A stretch of 57,930 nucleotides of DNA, from the NCBI RefSeq assembly GCF_000986865.1, contig NZ_LAVS01000016.1, forward strand, positions 1 through 57,930, given 5' to 3'. The notes beneath the pieces are model-generated. The model was not told where the DNA came from. It saw only the letters and a program-made list of their open reading frames with translations, and made no database searches. The translations under genes and the position numbers were made by a program. Below are positions 24,531 to 31,938 of this stretch, piece after piece; position 1 is the stretch's first letter; each line of letters begins with the position of its first letter. Source of the stretch: Rheinheimera mesophila. GTDB taxonomy: Bacteria; Pseudomonadota; Gammaproteobacteria; Enterobacterales; Alteromonadaceae.

Positions 24531-24560
24531 AAAAAAAAAGCCCGCAACAAAGCAGGCTTT
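24531..24560 (-). terminator. Terminator of putA
   Basis: AAAGCCCGC (24537-24545) and GCAGGCTTT (24552-24560) form a hairpin with one G-U pair. On the minus strand a run of nine T residues follows. It lies about 125 bp past the putA stop, beyond a tandem repeat. Confidence 0.8.
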
Positions 24561-24660
24561 ATGTCCATGGACGGACGGTATGTCGCAACTGTACGGAACC
24601 TTGTTGCGACGATGTCCATGGAGGGACGGTATGTCGCAACTGTACGGAACTTTGTTGAGA
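24561..24660. repeat. Tandem 51-bp repeat, two copies
   Basis: ATGTCCATGGACGGACGG... starts at 24561 and recurs at 24612 with a few changes (ATGTCCATGGAGGGACGG); both copies contain TATGTCGCAACTGTACGGAA. The 51-bp period keeps frame, so an apparent plus-strand reading shows a 17-residue repeat, but it has no plausible gene context. It lies between the putA stop and its terminator, thus in the putA 3' untranslated region. Confidence 0.75.
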
Positions 24661-24686
24661 CTGTTTAATTAGCTTTTGCTGAAGTT

Positions 24687-27600
24687 TTAACCCAGATTGT
24701 CTGTCATCGTCATCAGCGACGCATTACCACCAGCCGCCGTGGTATTGATAGTGACGGTTTTTTCTGTCACTAAACGGTGCAGCAACTGATGATCGGCAGG
24801 GCTGGTGACTAAAGCACTGATAGCGCCATCACGGGCCGCCATCCACTGAGCCGATAAGGTTTTGAGTGGGTTGGTGCCTTCAATCACAGCCGTCGCCAGT
24901 ACAGGATGTGCTAACAGCGCTTTTAAGGCCGGCAGTTTGACCCAGTGGAACAGGTTGGCGGGTAAACCGGCCTGCAGTAGCAACTTACGGCAGGTATCCA
25001 TCTCCGCTTGCTGAGCTTCAGCAGCAGTGCTGACCACTGCATTCCCTGATACCAGCGCTGTGATTAACGCCAGCATCCAGTGCTGGAAGCTGCTGTGTTC
25101 ACTGCGAATAAGTGCCACTACACCTTTGGCTTCCAGATGCAGTTGGTTCGATTCACCCGTAGGTCCCGGCAGAGTGATAGGCTGAGCCAGCTCTTTTTCG
25201 ATAAACTGTAGCTGTTCACGGGCCGCTGTGATCACTTGGTTTAAGTCGTGCTCTTGCTCGGACACCAGCTTGTTGCCAGCTAACTGAGCGATAAAACGAC
25301 GTAACACAGAACCTCGATTGGTAACGTTTTGATTCAGCCAGGCCACCTGAGCCACAGCCATTTGCTGCAGTTGAGTATTAAGCTGAGCATCAAAACCACT
25401 GGCCGCTTCCAACTGTTGTTGTACTGTAGCTTCCAGAGCCGGAGCCTGTAATTCATGTTCTTTTACCAGACGGCTTAAATAGAACGGACCACCAGCTTTC
25501 GGGCCAGTACCGGATAAACCGCGACCACCAAAAGGCTGCACGCCAACCACAGCTCCAATCATATTACGATTGACGTAAATATTACCGGCTTTGATTTCGC
25601 TGGCGACTTTCATCGTGGTTTGCGCAATACGACTATGAATGCCCATCGTCAGGCCATAACCTGTGGCATTGATTTGCTGAATGACTTTATCCAGCTCTTC
25701 GGCTTTAAAGCGAATGATATGTACCACAGGACCAAAGACTTCGCGTTCCAGCAGATTTAGGCTGCTGATTTCATATAAGCGTGGTGCGAAGAAGTAGTGA
25801 TCGCCTGCTACTGGTGCGTCACAGACATAATGCAAGGTGGCTTTGCCTTCCAGATACTGCACATGCTGGTTTAACCGCTCTAAAGCTTTGGCATCAATCA
25901 CCGGACCTAAGTCTGTGCTTAACCAGGCCGGGTCGCCGACATGCAACTCTTTCATCGCGCCTTTGATCATCGTAATGATCTTATCGGCCACATCTTCCTG
26001 CAGGAACAAGACCCGAAGGGCAGAACAACGCTGACCAGCGCTTTGGAAACCAGAAGAGATCACATCATCCACCACTTGCTCAGGCAGAGCGGTAGAATCC
26101 ACTATCATACAATTCTGACCACCGGTTTCGGCAATCAGAGGCACTGGCTCACCACCCCGTTCGGCCAGTTTACGGGCAATCCAGGCACCTGTTTCAGTCG
26201 AACCTGTGAACATTACGGCCTGAATACGGTGATCCGGCACTATGACTTCACCGACCTGACGACCTGGTGCTATCACTAACTGCACGACATTGTCCGGGAA
26301 ACCGGCAGCTTTCATCAGCTCGACGGTACGCACCGCAATTAAGCTGGTTTGCTCAGCAGGTTTGGCGACTACCGTATTACCAGCGACTAAAGCAGCACTG
26401 ACCTGACCTAAGAAAATAGCCAGTGGGAAGTTCCACGGGCTGATACAAAGCACCACACCACGGGCCTGAGACGCCTGCAGCTTCTTCGTGGCTTCAGCGG
26501 CGTAATAACGGCAGAAATCCACAGCTTCGCGCACTTCAGCCATGCTGTCGCCGACAGTTTTACCCGCTTCTTTAATACACAAGGCCAGTAATTCGTCGCG
26601 GTGTAATTCCAACTGATCGGCCAGTTTGTTCAGAAGCACTGCGCGTTCGGTCACAGCAGTTGCAGACCAGGCTGGGAAGGCGGCTTCAGCCTTGGTGACT
26701 GTCTGTTCCATCTGAGCAGCGTTGCTGTGATGATGGAAACCTATCACTTCTTTGGTGTTGGCCGGGTTAGTTACGGCAACAGCACCTGCTGGTACTTCAA
26801 TCTGACTGACTGACGCCAGCCATTGATCCATGGCATCACGCATCGCTGTGATTTGGTCGATATCGGTAAAGTCCTGACCTTTTGAGTTCAGGCGCTCTGC
26901 TCCGTACAGTTGGTGAGGTAACGGAATAGAGTTATTACGTTTTTTGCTCCAGGCCCTTACTGTTTCTACCGGGTCTTTTAATAAAGATTCCACCGGAATA
27001 GTTTCATCTACAATGTTGTTTACGAAGGAGCTGTTCGCACCGTTTTCCAATAAACGACGGACTAAATAAGCCAGTAAGTCTGAGTGTTCACCGACCGGGG
27101 CATAAATACGGCAAGGTACTTTATCTTCCGCCACAATTTGATCGTACAGTGCATCACCCATACCGTGTAAACGCTGGAACTCATAACCAGTGCGATCCGG
27201 TGCCATTTCTAAAATAGTGGCCACTGTATAGGCGTTGTGAGTAGCGAACATAGGGTAAATACTGTCACGGTATTCCAGCATCTTTTTAGCACAGGCCTGA
27301 TAAGACACGTCAGTAGACGGCTTGCGGCTGAACACCGGGAAGTCGCTTAAGCCTTCGGTCTGGCTGATTTTAACTTCCGTATCCCAGTAGGCGCCTTTGA
27401 CCAGACGCACCATCATTTTACGGCCCACTTTGACCGTCAGCTCACGCAGCCATTCAATGACAAACAAACCACGTTTGGAGTAGGCCTGCACAGCTAAACC
27501 AAAACCTTCCCAGCCGTTTAAATCAGGATCTGAGAACACGGCTTCGATAATATCCAGCGATAAATCTAAACGGTCGGCTTCTTCCGCATCGACAGTAAAG

Positions 27601-28499
27601 CTGATGTCATAGGCTTTAGCGGCAATGGCCAGTTGTTTTAAGCGTGGTACTAATTCGTTGATCACCCGGTCGCGGTGGGTGAATTCGTAGCGTGGGTGAA
27701 TGGCTGATAATTTCACTGAAATGCCAGGGCTTTTTAACGGGCCACGTTTTTTCGCCGCTGTGCCTATGACTTTGATCGCCATCATGTAGCTGTCGAAATA
27801 ACGGTTAGCGTCGTCCATAGTGCGGGCGCCTTCACCCAGCATATCATAGGAGTAAGTAAAACCTTTGCTTTCCAGCTCTACTGCACGTTCGACCGCTTTT
27901 TCAATGCTGGTGCCCATCACAAACTGGGTACCCATAATTTGCATGGCATAACGTACAGCCTGACGGATCACCGGCTCGCCCATACGGCCACAGGTACGTT
28001 TTAATAAACCAAACTGAGCTTTTTTCTGCTCGTCGCTGTAATTCACCAGCTTACCGGTCAGCAATAAACCCCAGGCCGAGATATTGACAAACAAAGAGTC
28101 GCTGTTGCCTAAGTGTGAGCTCCAATCGCCGTTGGATAACTTGTCGCGGATCAAAAGGTCAGCCGTATGTTTGTCCGGCACCCGCAATAAGGCTTCAGCT
28201 AAACACATCAGCACTAAACCTTCTTCGGTCGACAGCGAAAACTCGTTCAGCAGGGCGTCTACACCGCCTTTACCGACCTGAGCTGCACGAATGTTCACTA
28301 CCAACTGACGGGCTTTTTCCCAGGCACGGCTGCGCGCGGCAGGGCCGATATCAGCAATAGGCAATAAGTGGTTCAGAACCTGATCTTCATCAGCGCGGTA
28401 ATGATCGCGCATGGTTTGACGAATAGCGTGACTGGTGGTCAGTTGGCCTTGGAATAACATAGGGTTTTCATCCAGTGATATGAAAAAATTATGCTGCAT
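24687..28499 (-). CDS. putA: Bifunctional proline dehydrogenase / glutamate-semialdehyde dehydrogenase PutA
   Basis: The 1270-residue enzyme oxidises proline to glutamate. The FAD-dependent PRODH barrel occupies roughly 90-530 (VRLVKGAYWDTEVKISQTEG; RIYAPVGEHSDLLAYLVRR). The aldehyde dehydrogenase domain spans roughly 570-1030, with AETGGQN (general base Glu) and SAGQRCSALR (nucleophile Cys). A degenerate ALDH-like C-terminal domain follows. There is no N-terminal ribbon-helix-helix, so this PutA does not repress its own gene; the divergent Lrp-type protein probably does the regulation. The ATG at 28460 (MLFQGQLTT) is an alternative start, as neither site has a strong Shine-Dalgarno. Confidence 0.95.
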   Translation of the reverse strand: MQHNFFISLDENPMLFQGQLTTSHAIRQTMRDHYRADEDQVLNHLLPIADIGPAARSRAWEKARQLVVNIRAAQVGKGGVDALLNEFSLSTEEGLVLMCLAEALLRVPDKHTADLLIRDKLSNGDWSSHLGNSDSLFVNISAWGLLLTGKLVNYSDEQKKAQFGLLKRTCGRMGEPVIRQAVRYAMQIMGTQFVMGTSIEKAVERAVELESKGFTYSYDMLGEGARTMDDANRYFDSYMMAIKVIGTAAKKRGPLKSPGISVKLSAIHPRYEFTHRDRVINELVPRLKQLAIAAKAYDISFTVDAEEADRLDLSLDIIEAVFSDPDLNGWEGFGLAVQAYSKRGLFVIEWLRELTVKVGRKMMVRLVKGAYWDTEVKISQTEGLSDFPVFSRKPSTDVSYQACAKKMLEYRDSIYPMFATHNAYTVATILEMAPDRTGYEFQRLHGMGDALYDQIVAEDKVPCRIYAPVGEHSDLLAYLVRRLLENGANSSFVNNIVDETIPVESLLKDPVETVRAWSKKRNNSIPLPHQLYGAERLNSKGQDFTDIDQITAMRDAMDQWLASVSQIEVPAGAVAVTNPANTKEVIGFHHHSNAAQMEQTVTKAEAAFPAWSATAVTERAVLLNKLADQLELHRDELLALCIKEAGKTVGDSMAEVREAVDFCRYYAAEATKKLQASQARGVVLCISPWNFPLAIFLGQVSAALVAGNTVVAKPAEQTSLIAVRTVELMKAAGFPDNVVQLVIAPGRQVGEVIVPDHRIQAVMFTGSTETGAWIARKLAERGGEPVPLIAETGGQNCMIVDSTALPEQVVDDVISSGFQSAGQRCSALRVLFLQEDVADKIITMIKGAMKELHVGDPAWLSTDLGPVIDAKALERLNQHVQYLEGKATLHYVCDAPVAGDHYFFAPRLYEISSLNLLEREVFGPVVHIIRFKAEELDKVIQQINATGYGLTMGIHSRIAQTTMKVASEIKAGNIYVNRNMIGAVVGVQPFGGRGLSGTGPKAGGPFYLSRLVKEHELQAPALEATVQQQLEAASGFDAQLNTQLQQMAVAQVAWLNQNVTNRGSVLRRFIAQLAGNKLVSEQEHDLNQVITAAREQLQFIEKELAQPITLPGPTGESNQLHLEAKGVVALIRSEHSSFQHWMLALITALVSGNAVVSTAAEAQQAEMDTCRKLLLQAGLPANLFHWVKLPALKALLAHPVLATAVIEGTNPLKTLSAQWMAARDGAISALVTSPADHQLLHRLVTEKTVTINTTAAGGNASLMTMTDNLG

Positions 28500-28550
28500 T
28501 TTAGTGAAAGCGCAGCCCTATTTGGTGGTTTCTTTTTCACTCTAACCTTA

Positions 28551-28570
28551 TATAATTTGGTTTATTAACC
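28551..28570 (+). promoter_or_regulatory. -10 element and inverted repeat in the putA/lrp-type divergent region
   Basis: TATAAT (28551-28556) is a consensus -10 for the regulator gene; no matching -35 is clear. GGTTTATTAACC (28559-28570) is a short inverted repeat just downstream that could be an Lrp-family site. Inference only. Confidence 0.35.
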
Positions 28571-28593
28571 ATAAAACCAGAAAAAATACTGCC

Positions 28594-29091
28594 ATGACTC
28601 AAAGTGCCAAAGGCCGGTTACCGGACCGTATCGACATGACAATTTTAGACACGCTGCAAAAAGATGGTCGTATTTCTAATGTGGAACTGGCAAAAAAGGT
28701 CAATTTAAGCCCAAGCCCTTGCATAGACAGGGTTCGCAAACTAGAGCAGGACGGTTTTATTGAAGGCTACGGCGCCCGTTTAAATGCCAGTAAACTGGGC
28801 TTTGGTACAGCAGCTTTTATTCAGGTGACTTTAGACAGAACCACAGGCGCAGTCTTTGATCAGTTTCGTGATGCAGTGGTGAAAATCCCTCAAGTGGCGG
28901 AATGCCATATGGTGGCCGGTGGTTTTGATTATCTGCTAAAATTGCGCTTATCCAGTATGGAGGCCTATCGCGGCGTATTGGGCTTGATTGTGGATTTGCC
29001 GGGTGTGTTACAGACTCATACTTATGTGGTGATTGAGCAGGTGAAGCAGGATGCGGGTTTGCCGCTGAAGTTGGCTACGGCGCCTGAGTAA
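28594..29091 (+). CDS. Lrp/AsnC family regulator, probable activator of putA
   Basis: The 165-residue protein has an N-terminal HTH (NVELAKKVNLSPSPCIDRVRKL) and a C-terminal RAM ligand-binding domain (VAECHMVAGGFDYLLKLR). It is divergent from putA across about 94 bp. In Vibrio and alphaproteobacteria an Lrp-type protein (PutR) in this position activates putA in response to proline, so that role is inferred here. Confidence 0.88.
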   Translation: MTQSAKGRLPDRIDMTILDTLQKDGRISNVELAKKVNLSPSPCIDRVRKLEQDGFIEGYGARLNASKLGFGTAAFIQVTLDRTTGAVFDQFRDAVVKIPQVAECHMVAGGFDYLLKLRLSSMEAYRGVLGLIVDLPGVLQTHTYVVIEQVKQDAGLPLKLATAPE

Positions 29092-29709
29092 ATTGTGGGC
29101 TGGCCTTGCAGCCGCCCGCCTCGAATTTGAATCAGGTCTTTATAATTCAAAGCGTTTCGCCGCTGGCGAGATACTTTGCTTTTGCTTCGCCAAAAGAAAG
29201 TATCCAAAGAAAAGGCGACCCCAAGTCGCAGCGACAACGCTTGCGTTGAACAGCTTTAGCTGGCCCCGAAGGGGTACGAACGCAGTGAGTATAAAGCCCG
29301 GCCCAAAATCGTGCGTCCAAGGCGGCTGGGCAACTCGCTCGTCGCTACCGCTCCTCACTCAGACACTCCCAGCCTTAAAACCTTGGCCACCCAATTTTGT
29401 CCGGCTCGCGCCCCAATGGGGGATTGGTGGTAGTAGTTGGTCTTTCTTTTACGACTAGCTGTAAAGGGGAAAAGAAGTAACAGGGCACATCGCAAGACCT
29501 GACACCACTGGCCAAACCTTGGCCACCCAATTTTGTCCGGCTCGCGCCCTAATGGGGATTTGGTGCCAGTAGTAGTTGATATTGCTTTTTCGACTGCCGT
29601 GCAAATATCAGAAGAAATAAAGGGGCACATCGTAAGACCTGACCCCCAGAGTGATAGGGGCACATCGTAAGACCTGACCCCCAGAGTGATAAGACTTGTT
29701 TGGCTTTTA
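29092..29709. repeat. Repeat-rich intergenic region
   Basis: This 618-bp gene-free stretch holds several repeats. (1) A hairpin at 29172-29202 (TACTTT-G-CTTTTG / CAAAAG-AAAGTA) within a degenerate block of interspersed-repeat character. (2) A ~50-bp direct repeat, AAACCTTGGCCACCCAATTT..., at 29378 and 29514 (period 136). (3) GGGGCACATCGTAAGACCTG... as two adjacent copies at 29622 and 29657 (period 35), with a degenerate copy near 29482. The GTCAGGTC-containing unit resembles sequences that accompany REP-type elements, but no transposase gene is present. Small open frames here have no codon support. Confidence 0.6.
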
Positions 29710-30051
29710 TTAAAGTCTTTTTACCATTGATTCTGGAAACTCTAAACCAGCCCACTTTATCCATTGTGGTTCAGTATATTCAGGATTATTAAGTAAAGCT
29801 TGATCAGTGGGGAAAACAGTCATTCCACCTTCGCTTTCTGACTCTTTTTCAAAAACAATATATTTACCTTCAGCCGTCTTATACATTTCTGTTTTTCGAT
29901 CTTTACCAAGTAATATCCCTGTGAATTTATAGACTTCAGAAAGATGTATAACCGTGATTTCTTCTATTTTGCCTCCTAACTGCTCAGTTTCAAGAACTAC
30001 CTGTCCGTAAGTCGAGGGATCTCTAATCCGTATTTTGATCATTTTCTCCAT
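29710..30051 (-). CDS. AT-rich orphan protein, unknown function
   Basis: The 113-residue acidic product (MEKMIKIRIRDPSTYGQVVL...) has no signal peptide and no domain I recognise. Pattern: beta-rich with KFTGILLGKDRKTEMYKT and KYIVFEKESESE. The DNA is visibly more AT-rich than neighbours and the gene sits beside a cluster of repeats, suggesting recent acquisition. Codon pattern and length favour a true gene, but there is no operon context. Confidence 0.5.
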   Translation of the reverse strand: MEKMIKIRIRDPSTYGQVVLETEQLGGKIEEITVIHLSEVYKFTGILLGKDRKTEMYKTAEGKYIVFEKESESEGGMTVFPTDQALLNNPEYTEPQWIKWAGLEFPESMVKRL

Positions 30052-30318
30052 ACCAAGCTATTCATGATGTACATCTATTTCAATAGATTTTTCTGAAATT
30101 AAAAATGAGGCTGAGCAAGAATTTAAGTAGTTAGTGCAGGGATCAGATTTTTACTAGGTTACCGCCGCTGTAGCTTCCCCCATTGTTTCTGACTAATAAA
30201 AATGAAAAGCGGATGCAGGCGGGGATCAAACCAGATACTGAGCCTTTACAGCCAACTCAGCACCTGATTTTTAAACAATAAATAGGATATTCCGGAAGGT
30301 GAAACCAAGCGCGTTAAA

Positions 30319-30942
30319 TCACATCCAGCGTTCTTTGCGGCGGCGTGATGGAATTAAAGCCGGGAGCAGTAAGCCTAAAAGCAAACCAGCGAAACCCAGA
30401 ATCGAGCCTAAAACCATTTTGTCTTGCCAGAAGGCGGCTGGTTTTTCCTGCAGTTGTTGGGTTAGCAGGGCTATAGTTTGCTGCGCTGTGGCCGTGGCTT
30501 TTTCGGCTTGTTGTACTGCAGCGTCGGTTTCGTTCAGTTGTTGTTGCAGTTGCTCTTTTTCTTGCTGTAACTGAGAGACCAGAGTCTGCTGTTGCTGTAA
30601 CTGTTGCTGCAGTTGCTCGCTTTCACCACTAAACACCGGGGTTAAGCTGACGTACTGCTTTAAAATCCAGCCGGTACGGCCTTTACTGTCGGTGAGCTGC
30701 CAGTAGTCTGAAGTGCTGTCTTCTGCCAACAGTTTAATTTCTTCGCCAGCGGCGATACTGCCGATAATTTTGTAGTCGCGGCCAGGACCGTTGTAGATGT
30801 AGGTGATCAGCTTGTCACTGATATACGCATTTTGTGGACTGACCGGAGTGCCTGTTGGTTCTTGTTGTGCAGTGACGCTGGTACTCAGCAGCACTGTGGC
30901 CAGAAGCATGCCTGCTTGCCATGGTCTTGAGTTGATTAACAT
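30319..30942 (-). CDS. ygiM: TIGR04211 family SH3-domain protein (YgiM-like)
   Basis: From the ATG at 30942 the product is 207 residues: signal peptide (to TSVTA), an SH3b domain (DKLITYIYNGPGRDYKIIGS; WILKQYVSL), a long Gln/Glu coiled coil, then a C-terminal membrane helix and IPSRRRKERWM tail. This is the layout of E. coli YgiM, next to ygiF and glnE as here. The function is not defined; an envelope role is likely. A longer reading from 30999 is rejected because it places 19 residues before the signal peptide. Confidence 0.88.
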   Translation of the reverse strand: MLINSRPWQAGMLLATVLLSTSVTAQQEPTGTPVSPQNAYISDKLITYIYNGPGRDYKIIGSIAAGEEIKLLAEDSTSDYWQLTDSKGRTGWILKQYVSLTPVFSGESEQLQQQLQQQQTLVSQLQQEKEQLQQQLNETDAAVQQAEKATATAQQTIALLTQQLQEKPAAFWQDKMVLGSILGFAGLLLGLLLPALIPSRRRKERWM

Positions 30943-31055
30943 AAAAATCCTAAAAAAACCGACCAACATCTGGTCAAAATAGAGAATTGAGCCGATCATA
31001 GGCCAGAAGCTAATGACTTGACAACTTCTTCTTACAGAACAGGAAATAAGCCACT

Positions 31056-31931
31056 ATGGCGATGGAAGCTGAACTTAAATTTTTACTGATCCAATCTGAT
31101 GTACCCGCCTTGGATCGGCTGTGGCAGCAACTGGCAGTCAGGGTGCAGAAACACGATAGTGTGCAGCTACTTAATGCCTATTATGAGACGGACGATCTGT
31201 GGTTCCGGCGCTTTGATGCGGGTTTGCGCACAAGACTGAAAAATGGCCAATTTGAGCAAACCATTAAACTTTCAGGACAGCAACATGGCGGCTTACATCT
31301 GCGGCCGGAATACAATTTGCCCTGTGCGTCGGTCTGGCCTGAGCTGAGCGCATTTCCTGCGGAATTATGGCCGGAGGGTACAGATCTGGCTGAGTTACAA
31401 GCTCGGTTAAAACAACTGTTTCGTACCGACTTTGTTCGTCAAAGTTGGTTGTTGACCCTCGCAGATGGCAGCACAATAGAAGCTGTGTTGGACCGGGGGG
31501 CTGTGGTGTCCGGTGAGCAAAGCGAAGCTATCGCTGAGCTGGAGTTGGAGCTGCAGCAAGGGGAGGTGAGTGCCTTATTTGAATTGTCACGCCAACTGGT
31601 GCAATTATTGCCGCTGCGTTTAGGTTGGCAGTCCAAAGCGGAGCGGGGTTATCGTTTGGTGCAGAAGCAGCCTTTGGTTTTTATGCCAGCCGATCACAGC
31701 AGCACAGCAGCTTTATTAAAATCTCTGCAGTATCACGAAAGCTACTTTTTACGCAGTCAGGATCCTGCATCCTGGCAAGTGATCTCAGAGTGCCTGACCG
31801 CTTTAGCTGCTGTCTCAGCGGATTTCGCCGCTTTGCCGCAGCCGGATGCAGCACAAGCCTTGAGTTTTTTCAGCAGTGCAGCTTATAACTGTGCTTTGCT
31901 GAATTGTTCTGAATCTTTGTTTTCCGCCTGA
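31056..31931 (+). CDS. ygiF: CYTH domain inorganic triphosphatase, short form
   Basis: The 291-residue protein begins with a CYTH domain: E-A-E-L-K near the start (the ExExK motif), then YYETDDLWFRRFDAGLRTR, FEQTIKL, and LDRGAV...ELELELQQGE with metal-binding acidic residues. These enzymes hydrolyse inorganic triphosphate. E. coli YgiF is 433 residues with a C-terminal CHAD domain; here only ~90 residues follow the CYTH core, so CHAD is truncated or lost. AGGAAA precedes the ATG. Seven bases before glnE, likely one unit. Confidence 0.88.
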   Translation: MAMEAELKFLLIQSDVPALDRLWQQLAVRVQKHDSVQLLNAYYETDDLWFRRFDAGLRTRLKNGQFEQTIKLSGQQHGGLHLRPEYNLPCASVWPELSAFPAELWPEGTDLAELQARLKQLFRTDFVRQSWLLTLADGSTIEAVLDRGAVVSGEQSEAIAELELELQQGEVSALFELSRQLVQLLPLRLGWQSKAERGYRLVQKQPLVFMPADHSSTAALLKSLQYHESYFLRSQDPASWQVISECLTALAAVSADFAALPQPDAAQALSFFSSAAYNCALLNCSESLFSA

Positions 31932-31938
31932 GGTACTG

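Noticed and set aside
24466-24672. 68-codon plus-strand frame with two 17-residue repeats
   Set aside because: The apparent peptide repeat follows from the 51-bp DNA repeat, and it covers the putA terminator; no ribosome-binding site or neighbour supports it.
29093-29663. Several open frames of 70-120 codons in the repeat region
   Set aside because: They span direct repeats and hairpins on both strands, with no codon bias and no start signals.
29482-29690. CRISPR array
   Set aside because: The 35-bp units are contiguous with no unique spacers and there are no cas genes.
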